Below, piece after piece: positions 1 through 7,732 of a stretch of DNA of 29,602 bases. Under the pieces are notes generated by a model. The model had not been told where the DNA came from and did no database searches. It was given only the letters and a program-made list of their open reading frames with translations. This stretch comes from a virus. The stretch covers positions 1 through 29,602 of IMG/VR virus record IMGVR_UViG_3300047585_000037, one strand, 5' to 3'. Position numbers and translations under genes: made by a program. The number at the start of each line of letters is the position of its first letter. Positions within the stretch are counted from its first letter, which is position 1.

Positions 1-1
1 T

Positions 2-919
2 TTTCCAAGAACAGGTTCTGCTTACGCTAGCGGTGATGTCACCTTAGCCGTTGGTTCACCAGCTATTAATCAATTAGTTATACCTATCGACACAATCATT
101 CAAACAGTCGGCGGAGCTATTCAATATCAATTAGTCCCTGATACTAATCAGGCTGCGTATAATGCAGGACTTCAGGCATATGTATTGCCAGCAGGTCAAT
201 CAGCTATTTCTGCTACCGCACAAGCATTAGTGCCTGGTTCAGCTAGTAATGTTCAACCAGGGCAATTAATTCAATTTGCTAGTTCATCTGCTAATATCAC
301 TTCCGTAACTAATAACGGACCAATTTCAAACGGTACTGATAGTGAATCAGATTCAGCTTACCGGGCAAGATTTATTCTATATATCAATAGCCTAAGCAAA
401 GGTACTTATGATGCTATTGTAGAAACTTGTGAGACTGTCTATGAAACTTTTACATATGCAATTCTTAGCAATGTGACACCATCCAATGTTGCAACGTTTG
501 GTTGTTTTACGGTTGTAGTTAATAATCCAGGACAAACGGTATCGTCCGGTGAATTAGCAACGTTACAAGAAGCGATTAATTCTATTAGGGCATTTACGAT
601 TGAATTTTTCGTAATGGCTGCTGAAATTCTAACGCCGCCAATCGCAATGAATATCAGTATTTTGTCAGGGGCTAGTTTTGATACTGTAGGACCGGTAGCA
701 CAGACAGCAGCAATTGGATATGTTAATAGTTTGCCCAGTGGCACTAAATTATATTTAAGCGATTTAATGAATGCAGTGATTAATTCCAGTGAAGATATTA
801 CCAGTGTTGATTTCACTTCCATCACTATTAATGGTGTGCAAGAAAACTTTGATGTGGATCAATTCCATATAGTACAGGCTAATGATTTAACAGTTTCAAT
901 CGGTTTGTATGACGGCTAG
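2..919 (+). CDS. Baseplate J-like protein (5' partial)
   Basis: The reading frame is open from base 2, so the gene continues upstream of the window; the TTG at 185 is an internal codon, not the start. The product shows the baseplate J/gp47 pattern: a VPAGQ-like segment, then 'PG...NV..GQL', a 'V.N.....NGTDSESD..YRARF' block (matching the G-x-D-x-E-x-D...R-x-R signature), then an alpha/beta C-terminal part. J-family proteins form the baseplate wedge that links the tail hub to the fibres in contractile-tailed phages. The next gene follows after 7 bases. Family assignment is by motif recall; the missing N-terminus cannot be described. Confidence 0.87.
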   Translation, partial: FPRTGSAYASGDVTLAVGSPAINQLVIPIDTIIQTVGGAIQYQLVPDTNQAAYNAGLQAYVLPAGQSAISATAQALVPGSASNVQPGQLIQFASSSANITSVTNNGPISNGTDSESDSAYRARFILYINSLSKGTYDAIVETCETVYETFTYAILSNVTPSNVATFGCFTVVVNNPGQTVSSGELATLQEAINSIRAFTIEFFVMAAEILTPPIAMNISILSGASFDTVGPVAQTAAIGYVNSLPSGTKLYLSDLMNAVINSSEDITSVDFTSITINGVQENFDVDQFHIVQANDLTVSIGLYDG

Positions 920-926
920 GTGATAT

Positions 927-2984
927 ATGCCCACAGTGCTTGGCTTAACAACCGGCGGTTCAGTATTAGTGACTTCTGGCAATACAGAAATTAATATTCC
1001 TGTATTGTCTCCACCGGAAGATTACCGCTTCTTCTGTCAATTAAATAAAGCTATCAATTGCTGGCAAGAAAGTATTGAATCTACTTCTTTTTTAGTGGGA
1101 CTGGATGAACCTGCTGAAACGAATTGGTATTGCAATTTTTTAGCTATCGATCAACATCTGCCTAATAGTGGACAGGTAGTAGTAGATGCAATGGATACAT
1201 CCGTAATCGTTCCAGTTGATACGGAAGAAGCCGCTTTATTTGTTACCCCAACTTGGGATACTGAATCCTGGTATGTAGTACTAGAAAATGGTACTACGCA
1301 AATCAATTTTTCTACTGCACCAACAGAAGATTCATATTTAAATTACATCTACTTACCATTCCAGTCGGCAGTCTCATTTGCGATACCAGTTACAGAAGGA
1401 CAAACAACTGATTCATTTACATTATTAAATGGTGCATCAAATGTTCCGTTTATTTTATGCAACTGGGAAACGGCAGTTGGCTTATCGGCACAAGTTAGTA
1501 GTAATACTGTTACTGCTGTATTTTCTAATGCAGCTCCAGTAGATGCACAAGTTTTATTAATGACACAATTTGTGCAACCACAATCAGCTGCACCAGTTAT
1601 ACCTACCGTTCCACAACAGCAACCCTGGGTGGTTAATGAATTGTCTACTAGCGTTTTTGCAGAACGTCTAATAGACGAATTCCCACAGTCCTGGACATCA
1701 GATGCCGCTAAAGCTCCTGGCGGTATTGAATATGCCCTAATGACTGCTTTTGCTGAACAATTAGCTTACATTTCAGTACAAACATTATACGGTTGGCAAA
1801 CATCTAGATTAGCAACATCTGTAGGTAGTCAATTAGATATTTTTAGTGAAGATTTTTTCGGTAATGAATTACCAAGATTGCCTAGTGAACCTGACGATCA
1901 TTACCGCAGCAGAATTCAATCGCTATTATTGCAACCGCAAGTCACCCGCCAGGCTATCGTTTCTTTAGTTAAATTCTTTACCGGCGGTATCGTCAGACCG
2001 ATTGAACCCTGGAATCCGTCAGACACCAGCTACTGGGGGACGGATAGCCCGTATATAGGTTCGTATTGGGATTATGACAGCCAAGCCGTTCCTGGGCTGT
2101 GGGGCGATCCTGCTATGCGTTATCAGGGAGCTTTGCAAATACAATTGCCACCAGCAGTTGCAGCAACGTGTCCTATTTGGGGCTTTGATGTTGGCGCAGC
2201 CTGGGATTATATAACAGGTGTCCTGTGGCCTACTAACAACCAATTTTTACTACAAGAGCAAGTAGTTGAGCTACTAATTGCAAATATCATCGCTCAAGGC
2301 ACTACTGCCTGGGTAAAGTTTGTTAGCGGTTTAGTGCTCCCACAAACTGTAGGCGCATCTTTTGTGGTTGCTAACGCCTTAGTCAATATACCTATTAATT
2401 TACCAACTATTGCCGGGCTGTACGTTTTATATGCCCAGATGTCTATTCCGAATCCGGTATATGTTAGCGCAGCCACTGCAACTGGTTTTATCTTGTCTTT
2501 ACAGGCGCCTACATCAGATAACACCTGGCTGAATTACTTAGCTTTAGAAGGCGGAAATCCTGCCAGCAGTACTGCTAATGTTGATGCAGGCGCTATATCC
2601 ACCACAGTTAGTGGAAACTTTGACTTAAACATGATAATCCCCCAGCCGCAGTGGCTAACGCCTGTTTACTACAGTGGGCGTTCAGATACCGGCATAACCT
2701 TCAACTTTGCTTATCCGCCCACCGATTTAACATTGATTAATTATTTAACATCTCCGATTAACCCCAACGTAGGGACACAAAGCATTCCGGCAGATGCGCT
2801 AAGTATTGACATTGTATTAACAACAGATGGCTTCCATGTACCGTTCGCCGTTTGCAACTGGAATGCCGCTGTTGGAGTCTTGCCTAACCCTGAATTAGGG
2901 ATTGTAACATTCAGCTTCAGTATGCCAGCGCCAGGGGATAGTTCTGGTGAAATTATGTTTTTAAATTTTGATATACAGTCTTAA
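927..2984 (+). CDS. Baseplate wedge/tail protein with duplicated outer beta domains
   Basis: 685 residues, ATG start with AGGTGA 4 bases upstream, just after the J-like gene. The middle (about residues 245-400) has a helical region with 'GSQLDIFSEDFFG.ELPR....E.DDHYRSRIQ', the pattern found in baseplate wedge proteins of the gpI/DUF2612 kind that follow J. On both sides lie aromatic beta-rich segments that resemble each other: 'VPFILCNWETAVG' near residue 171 and 'VPFAVCNWNAAVG' near residue 636, each after an acidic 'T.DSFTL' or 'SIDIVL' strand, and several '.NYL/.NYI' segments. This looks like a wedge core carrying duplicated surface beta-sandwich modules. The wedge call rests on position and the central motif; the role of the outer modules is inference. 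Confidence 0.6.
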   Translation: MPTVLGLTTGGSVLVTSGNTEINIPVLSPPEDYRFFCQLNKAINCWQESIESTSFLVGLDEPAETNWYCNFLAIDQHLPNSGQVVVDAMDTSVIVPVDTEEAALFVTPTWDTESWYVVLENGTTQINFSTAPTEDSYLNYIYLPFQSAVSFAIPVTEGQTTDSFTLLNGASNVPFILCNWETAVGLSAQVSSNTVTAVFSNAAPVDAQVLLMTQFVQPQSAAPVIPTVPQQQPWVVNELSTSVFAERLIDEFPQSWTSDAAKAPGGIEYALMTAFAEQLAYISVQTLYGWQTSRLATSVGSQLDIFSEDFFGNELPRLPSEPDDHYRSRIQSLLLQPQVTRQAIVSLVKFFTGGIVRPIEPWNPSDTSYWGTDSPYIGSYWDYDSQAVPGLWGDPAMRYQGALQIQLPPAVAATCPIWGFDVGAAWDYITGVLWPTNNQFLLQEQVVELLIANIIAQGTTAWVKFVSGLVLPQTVGASFVVANALVNIPINLPTIAGLYVLYAQMSIPNPVYVSAATATGFILSLQAPTSDNTWLNYLALEGGNPASSTANVDAGAISTTVSGNFDLNMIIPQPQWLTPVYYSGRSDTGITFNFAYPPTDLTLINYLTSPINPNVGTQSIPADALSIDIVLTTDGFHVPFAVCNWNAAVGVLPNPELGIVTFSFSMPAPGDSSGEIMFLNFDIQS

Positions 2985-3007
2985 GGTAAAATTAGGTAAT
3001 CCAGACC

Positions 3008-3012
3008 GGAGG
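3008..3012 (+). promoter_or_regulatory. Shine-Dalgarno GGAGG that decides an ATT start
   Basis: GGAGG is followed by 8 bases and then ATT at 3021, in frame with the tail fibre. There is no ATG, GTG or TTG at a usable distance. The first conventional start codon (TTG at 3093) has no ribosome binding site and would remove a conserved N-terminus. Confidence 0.65.
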
Positions 3013-3020
3013 ATACAGCC

Positions 3021-4667
3021 ATTAACCGCTCCATTGTTTATAGCCTTCAGCAGATTAGATCCTATGACTACCTAACTGGTAATGAAGACACTTTGATTGG
3101 CGCTGCCAATTACGGGCAGATGCTCTTAGGGCAAACCCAGACCGTAGTTAGTAATCTTATTGCTTCGCCCACATCACCGACAAGTCTGGATTTAAACTTA
3201 ACAACCGGCTTTATTATGCAATTAGTGCCTGTAGACACTACTGCTTACGGTTCCTTGCCAGCAAATACCCAGACAGTAATGCAATTAGGCATTTCAACTG
3301 CAACGGGTGTCACATTAAGCACAGCCGGATTAAGCGCTGGGCAAAGTATGTATGCCTTAATTCAGGCAACTTTTACCCAAATAGACGCTATTAGACCGGG
3401 CGATCCTAACGGCGGCGTTCTACCGTACATTAACGTCAACAACCCAACACAACCTTTTAATGGACCAAACAATTCAGGCACTCCACAAAATACAGTACGT
3501 CAAGGTGTATGCACTATATCAGTAACATACGGCAATCCAGCAACCACTGGTGATGAAACACCTCCTTCGCCAAGCGCTAATAATGTTGGTTTATTCCTGG
3601 TTGATTTGACTTATGGTCAAACAGTTATTACATCCGGTGAAATCTTAAATCCAAACAATGTAGAAGGTGCCGAACAAACACCTGTATTAGCTGGACTTTT
3701 AAATGCACATCATCAAGGTTTCTTAGGACAAGCTCCACAAATCCAACTAAGTTTAGATGGAGATAGTCCGCAGGAAGTACAAGGTGAATTACCTGTTATA
3801 AATATGGTTGCTTCTAATACTAGAGGTGCTGTTTCGGCATTTATATCTGGCAGTGGCGATCCTAATGGAACGCAAGCCGGTAACAATGACGTTAATGGTG
3901 CATCAGATATGTACTGGGATAATGTCGGCATGACATTATGGGTTTGCGATACAACTGGTGATTCTTCTGGAGCGCATTGGACAGAAGCCGGGGCTACTGC
4001 ACCAACTGGACATCCATTTCAATCAATCAATTTACAAGTTTTCGCTTCATCCGGTAGTTACACACCTACAACTAATACAAGATATATCAGGGCCACAGTA
4101 GTCGGTGGTGGTGGCGGCGGGGGTGGTGGTGCATATTCTATCCTGTCTGGTTCATCTAATTCCGGAGGCGGTGGTGGTGGCGGCGGCGGTGGTGTCGTAC
4201 CAATTGAAACAGCTATTGGTAATATAACGTCACCCGTTACAGTCACAATTGGAACTGGTGGAACCGGCGGTGCTGGTGCACCGAATAATTCTTCCACAGG
4301 TACTAACGGTGGTTCCGGTGGTAATACCAGTTTTGGCACTTACGCAGTTGCATATGGTGGTGGTGGTGGAGTACAAGCAACAGCATATGGTCAAGGTGGT
4401 GCTGGTGGTTTAGGAACCTTTACCGGTTCAGGCATACAGGGTATAGTTGCTGGTGGTAATGCGGGGGGCATCAGCGGTAATGATAATGCTGGATCTGGTG
4501 GTGGTAATGCTTACGGCGGTGGCGGTATTGGTGGCACTGGTTTAAGTCACAACGGTACAGCCGGTAATGCCTATGGCGGTGGTGGCGGGGGTGGATATTA
4601 CACAGGCGGCGCTGGAGCTAATGGTGCAAATGGTCTTGTTCTAATTGAAGAATTCATAGGTGCTTAA
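3021..4667 (+). CDS. Tail fibre protein with polyglycine tip, ATT start
   Basis: The proposed start is ATT at 3021, giving 'M-NRSIVYSLQQIRSYDYL', 24 codons upstream of the first conventional start. This N-terminus resembles the 'MNRQIVYPGQ...' opening that I recall from Burkholderia-type phage tail fibre proteins, and those relatives also share the following block with 'GPNNSG..QNTVRQGVC' and 'VGLFLVDLTYGQT.IT.G'. An in-frame TAA lies at 2997. The C-terminal third is extremely glycine-rich (runs of 8-10 Gly) within a 'YIRATVVGGGGG...' to 'NGLVLIEEFIG' domain. This is the glycine-rich fibre-tip fold used for receptor binding in other phages. Its fibre-assembly partner is the next gene. The fibre role is well supported; the ATT start is likely but unproven. 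Confidence 0.8.
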   Translation: MNRSIVYSLQQIRSYDYLTGNEDTLIGAANYGQMLLGQTQTVVSNLIASPTSPTSLDLNLTTGFIMQLVPVDTTAYGSLPANTQTVMQLGISTATGVTLSTAGLSAGQSMYALIQATFTQIDAIRPGDPNGGVLPYINVNNPTQPFNGPNNSGTPQNTVRQGVCTISVTYGNPATTGDETPPSPSANNVGLFLVDLTYGQTVITSGEILNPNNVEGAEQTPVLAGLLNAHHQGFLGQAPQIQLSLDGDSPQEVQGELPVINMVASNTRGAVSAFISGSGDPNGTQAGNNDVNGASDMYWDNVGMTLWVCDTTGDSSGAHWTEAGATAPTGHPFQSINLQVFASSGSYTPTTNTRYIRATVVGGGGGGGGGAYSILSGSSNSGGGGGGGGGGVVPIETAIGNITSPVTVTIGTGGTGGAGAPNNSSTGTNGGSGGNTSFGTYAVAYGGGGGVQATAYGQGGAGGLGTFTGSGIQGIVAGGNAGGISGNDNAGSGGGNAYGGGGIGGTGLSHNGTAGNAYGGGGGGGYYTGGAGANGANGLVLIEEFIGA

Positions 4668-4671
4668 TTAT

Positions 4672-5169
4672 ATGAAGCATATAGCACATATCAAAGACGG
4701 AAAGATCGTTAACATTTCTTTACATAAAGAAATGCCCAAAGGTCAAAATTTTTTAGACGTTTCGGAGACACCCGCTAAAATAGGCGATGAAATCCATAAA
4801 GGACAAGTTATACCTGCTGAAGCATTTCAATCTTTGGATGAAGCCAAAGAAGCTTGTCGTAATATAGAAAAAATGAAACATATGAATGATCGTCTGATTG
4901 ATGGTTTTAAAGTATCTTCATTAACAGAACTCATGGCTATTTATAATTGCACAGATGTTAGTTTAGTCATTACACTGTCTGATGATACAGGCTTAATAAG
5001 GCATTTAGATAGACATCAAATGAACGATCTATTAAATAGACTAGCGGCAGAACGCCAGCTTAGGATGACAGCATACAATGAAAAATTATGCGCCATAGAA
5101 GATCTTAAATCAATTAAAGATTTAATTAAACTTTATTCGGACTTAGTTGTACATCCAAAGGCTAAGTAG
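4672..5169 (+). CDS. Tail fibre assembly chaperone-like protein (DUF4376-like)
   Basis: 165 residues from ATG 4672, which has AGGTG 9 bases upstream. A GTG at 4660 overlapping the fibre stop is the alternative. The N-terminal part reads as a short beta unit ('AHIKDGKIVNISLHKEM'). The C-terminal half is helical: 'LVITLSDDTGLIRHL.R.QMNDLLNRL..ERQLRMTAYNEKL.AIEDLKSIKDLIKLY', the layout of DUF4376/tail-fibre-assembly proteins that follow fibre genes. Such proteins help fold or attach the fibre encoded just upstream. The stop is immediately followed by the ATG of the next gene. Confidence 0.6.
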   Translation: MKHIAHIKDGKIVNISLHKEMPKGQNFLDVSETPAKIGDEIHKGQVIPAEAFQSLDEAKEACRNIEKMKHMNDRLIDGFKVSSLTELMAIYNCTDVSLVITLSDDTGLIRHLDRHQMNDLLNRLAAERQLRMTAYNEKLCAIEDLKSIKDLIKLYSDLVVHPKAK

Positions 5170-6750
5170 ATGAAGAAGCTGTTAGCAATTTTGACTACAA
5201 TATTGTGTACAGTTTTGTACACACCAACCGCTAATGCCCAGGCCGGTGTCTTCGTTCGTCCTAATGCTTCAACGTTAACGTCGCCTATTACTAATAGCAC
5301 ATGGTATTTTAATCAAACAGATGGACATTTATATAGTTTTAATGGTGTAGCCTTTGTGCAAATTGACCCATTACAGGTTAATTTGGTAGCCACTACCGAT
5401 CCAGGGGCTAGTAACGATAGCACTGAAGGATATCAGGTAGGTTCTGTTTGGCTGAATACATCTAATGGTAATACCTGGTTCTGCGCTGACAATACGGCTA
5501 GCGCTGCTATTTGGAATTTGTTCGCTAGTAACAATTTAAGTATTGCCCAATTGCCATTCCAGTTAGTGACAAGTATGGCTTTACAGGATTTTGCGACATC
5601 CGCAATATTACCTAGCCCCGCTTCGGGACTAACCTTAACCTTACCAGCCGGGCAAGCATATGTTAATGGTCAATACTTTAGCATAGCTACAAGTTCCTAT
5701 ACCTATACAGACAATAGTTGGACCTATGATTTCGTAACAAATACTGGAATAATTGCGCATTACAATGTCATGACTGGTGCAAGCGCACCTAGTGTTAGTA
5801 ATGCTGTATTGGCATACAGGGTTGTTGCATCAGGCGGTAATATCACCACAGTGGTTCCGTTTTTTGCGGTGCCAAATGCGTTGCGTAGTTACATGATTAC
5901 GCCGCCAAACAGTGCTAATAAAGTTTTCCAAACTGATCCAACAAATCCATTAGGGGTAAAATACGATACATTCCCTATCGCTGGGTTGTCACCCGGATCG
6001 GCTGCTAACTATAACGCTTTAATATTTAATGGCAGTATATGGACACCCGCTTTTTTGCCTCTTCTAAGCTTAGACACATCCACTGCGTCAACTGGTAATA
6101 CGATTCAATTTGATGGCACCTATTGGTTGGCACAAACTTTATCACCAGCCGGTGGTGGCACTGGGAACGGAACAGCTCCTACGGATGGGCAAGTATTAGT
6201 CGGTAGTACAAGTAGTGGTTTATATGCACCAGCGACAATTAGTAATGGTACAAATATTACCGTTACAGGTGGAGCAAATACATTATCAATAGGACTATTC
6301 GGACAAGTGGCTCCTGCCAATGGCGGGACCGGAAATGCAACCGTACCATCTAATGGGCAAATACCGATTGGTGATGGAACTATATATACACCTGAAACTA
6401 TTACGCCTGGTACTGGTATTGGGATCAATAACGCAGCTCATAGTATAACGATTAGTAATATAGGTTTACCGCCTAATAGTGAAAGTAGCGATTTTAATGC
6501 CGCCGGGGGAAATTCATATTTCTGTACGGGTAGTTTAACTGCTACATTGCCAGATGCAACAGCTTGTGGCGGGCAAGAAATCATAGTCTGGAATACCGGT
6601 AGCGGGACCGTTACTTACGCAGTAACTTCAGCGCAAACTATTAATGGCAGTGCGGCTACATTTACATCCAGTACCCAGTGGGAAATGTATAGATTTATAT
6701 CGGATGGCGCCAACTGGGAAATGACTAAAGCTACTGGCCCGACTAGCTAA
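5170..6750 (+). CDS. Fibre-like repeat protein with a Sec signal peptide
   Basis: 526 residues, ATG directly after the preceding stop. Residues 1-24 are a clear signal peptide: two Lys, a hydrophobic stretch, and A-N-A before Gln. Next come 'G..W.NTSNGNTWFCADN' segments like those in side-fibre proteins. Two about 50-residue repeats follow near residues 325-425, with the common fibre motif 'PA.GGTGN.T.P..GQ..IG'. The C-terminal module contains 'LPDATACGGQEIIVWN' and 'YRFISDGANWEMT', shared with the gene at 7321. The module composition is that of a phage fibre, but a signal peptide predicts export from the cytoplasm, where fibres are normally assembled. It could be a secreted or surface protein rather than a virion part; the sequence cannot settle this. 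Confidence 0.7.
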   Translation: MKKLLAILTTILCTVLYTPTANAQAGVFVRPNASTLTSPITNSTWYFNQTDGHLYSFNGVAFVQIDPLQVNLVATTDPGASNDSTEGYQVGSVWLNTSNGNTWFCADNTASAAIWNLFASNNLSIAQLPFQLVTSMALQDFATSAILPSPASGLTLTLPAGQAYVNGQYFSIATSSYTYTDNSWTYDFVTNTGIIAHYNVMTGASAPSVSNAVLAYRVVASGGNITTVVPFFAVPNALRSYMITPPNSANKVFQTDPTNPLGVKYDTFPIAGLSPGSAANYNALIFNGSIWTPAFLPLLSLDTSTASTGNTIQFDGTYWLAQTLSPAGGGTGNGTAPTDGQVLVGSTSSGLYAPATISNGTNITVTGGANTLSIGLFGQVAPANGGTGNATVPSNGQIPIGDGTIYTPETITPGTGIGINNAAHSITISNIGLPPNSESSDFNAAGGNSYFCTGSLTATLPDATACGGQEIIVWNTGSGTVTYAVTSAQTINGSAATFTSSTQWEMYRFISDGANWEMTKATGPTS

Positions 6751-6775
6751 TATGAAGCTTTTCTAAGGATAGGGG

Positions 6776-6803
6776 TTGTAATCGCTATAGTTTCTGGTAA
6801 TAT
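6776..6803 (+). promoter_or_regulatory. Candidate extended -10 promoter before the secreted small proteins
   Basis: TTGTAA (6776-6781), a 16-base spacer, then TAATAT (6798-6803) preceded by TG-G, an extended -10. It sits in the only sizeable gap (95 bases) in this stretch and would give a leader of about 35 bases before the ATG at 6846. Confidence 0.4.
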
Positions 6804-6845
6804 TAGGTTAGGAATCTTGACAGGACTGGAGTCAAACAAATAATT

Positions 6846-7298
6846 ATGAAAATTACCCTTAAAATAGTAAGTCTTTTAACAGCATTGCTGTTTACGGGAT
6901 CTTTAGCATTTGCCCAAGCCCCTGCGCCAGATTCTTCGGCAGGTGTAGTTGTTCATTTAGTCGGTAATAGCGGCACTCCTACTGTTGCTTTAAATACGGC
7001 AGGTGCTGGTTCTGGTAGTTCAGTAGCTGCATTCGCCGGTACGGATTTAGCCGGTACTGTATCAATCACAACCGCCGGGTCCCCTGGTACAAGTGCTGTA
7101 GTAGCAACCATTACATTTGCTAATCCTTATGGTGCAACGCCACATGTTTTAATGACTCCAGGTAATGCTGCTGCTGCTCATTTGGCAGTCGACGCTATCC
7201 CGGTTGTAACAGTTTCAACTACGGAAATTACGATTACATCAGGCACAACCGCATTAGGAACTACAACCTATATATTCAATTACATGGTTGCAGAATAA
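6846..7298 (+). CDS. Secreted beta-sandwich protein related to fibre modules
   Basis: 150 residues. The first 23 form a signal peptide (K-rich start, leucine-rich core, A-F-A before Gln). The mature part follows a module I recall from phage fibre and surface proteins: 'FAGTDLAGTVSITT', then 'VVATITFANPYG..PHVLMTPGN.AAA', then 'TTYIFNYMV' at the end. No catalytic residues are apparent. GGAG lies rather far (14 bases) upstream of the ATG, so translation initiation is not clear. It is the second of four consecutive signal-peptide proteins. Confidence 0.65.
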   Translation: MKITLKIVSLLTALLFTGSLAFAQAPAPDSSAGVVVHLVGNSGTPTVALNTAGAGSGSSVAAFAGTDLAGTVSITTAGSPGTSAVVATITFANPYGATPHVLMTPGNAAAAHLAVDAIPVVTVSTTEITITSGTTALGTTTYIFNYMVAE

Positions 7299-7320
7299 AT
7301 AACTAATTTGAGAGGTTGAC

Positions 7321-7719
7321 TTGCGTTCCCTTCTAATAGCCTTAGTAGCTTTCTTGCTATTAATAACGCCTGCACAGGCACAAAGTGGCAATATTTCTAT
7401 TGTTAATAACACTGGCACTGTTTCATTAGGCGGATTTATATTCGCCACTGAAAATGCTAATTTTGATGCCACTATCCTAACTGCTTATTCTGTAACAGCT
7501 ACATGCGGCTGTACATTGCCATCTGCGATTGGGGCACAGGGGACAGAGATAGAAGTAATTAATAATGCAGTTTCAACGACTATAACTTTCTTAACAGCCG
7601 GTGGTCAAACTATTGCAGGCTTGACTTCTGGCACATTAACTAGTACAGTGCATTATGAAACTTATCGGTTTATGTCCGATGGTTTGAATTGGCAGATCAC
7701 AGCTCATTACGCACCGTAA
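7321..7719 (+). CDS. Small secreted fibre-tip-like protein
   Basis: 132 residues from a TTG start with GAGG 5 bases upstream. Residues 1-20 are a signal peptide ending A-Q-A. The mature protein is essentially a single C-terminal fibre module: 'SVTATCGCTLPSAIGAQGTEIEVIN' and 'YRFMSDGLNWQIT' correspond to 'LTATLPDATACGGQEIIVWN' and 'YRFISDGANWEMT' at the end of the 526-residue protein at 5170. It is therefore a stand-alone, exported copy of that fibre tip domain. The function is unknown. Confidence 0.65.
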   Translation: MRSLLIALVAFLLLITPAQAQSGNISIVNNTGTVSLGGFIFATENANFDATILTAYSVTATCGCTLPSAIGAQGTEIEVINNAVSTTITFLTAGGQTIAGLTSGTLTSTVHYETYRFMSDGLNWQITAHYAP

Positions 7720-7732
7720 GCAAGGAATATAT

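Noticed and set aside
4100-4620. Repetitive GGTGGTGGC tracts as a DNA repeat array or CRISPR
   Set aside because: They encode in-frame polyglycine of a fibre tip; there are no spaced identical repeats.
6817-6846. TTGACA with TAATTA before the gene at 6846
   Set aside because: The -10 would overlap the start codon, leaving no leader; the TTGTAA/TGGTAATAT pair upstream is better placed.
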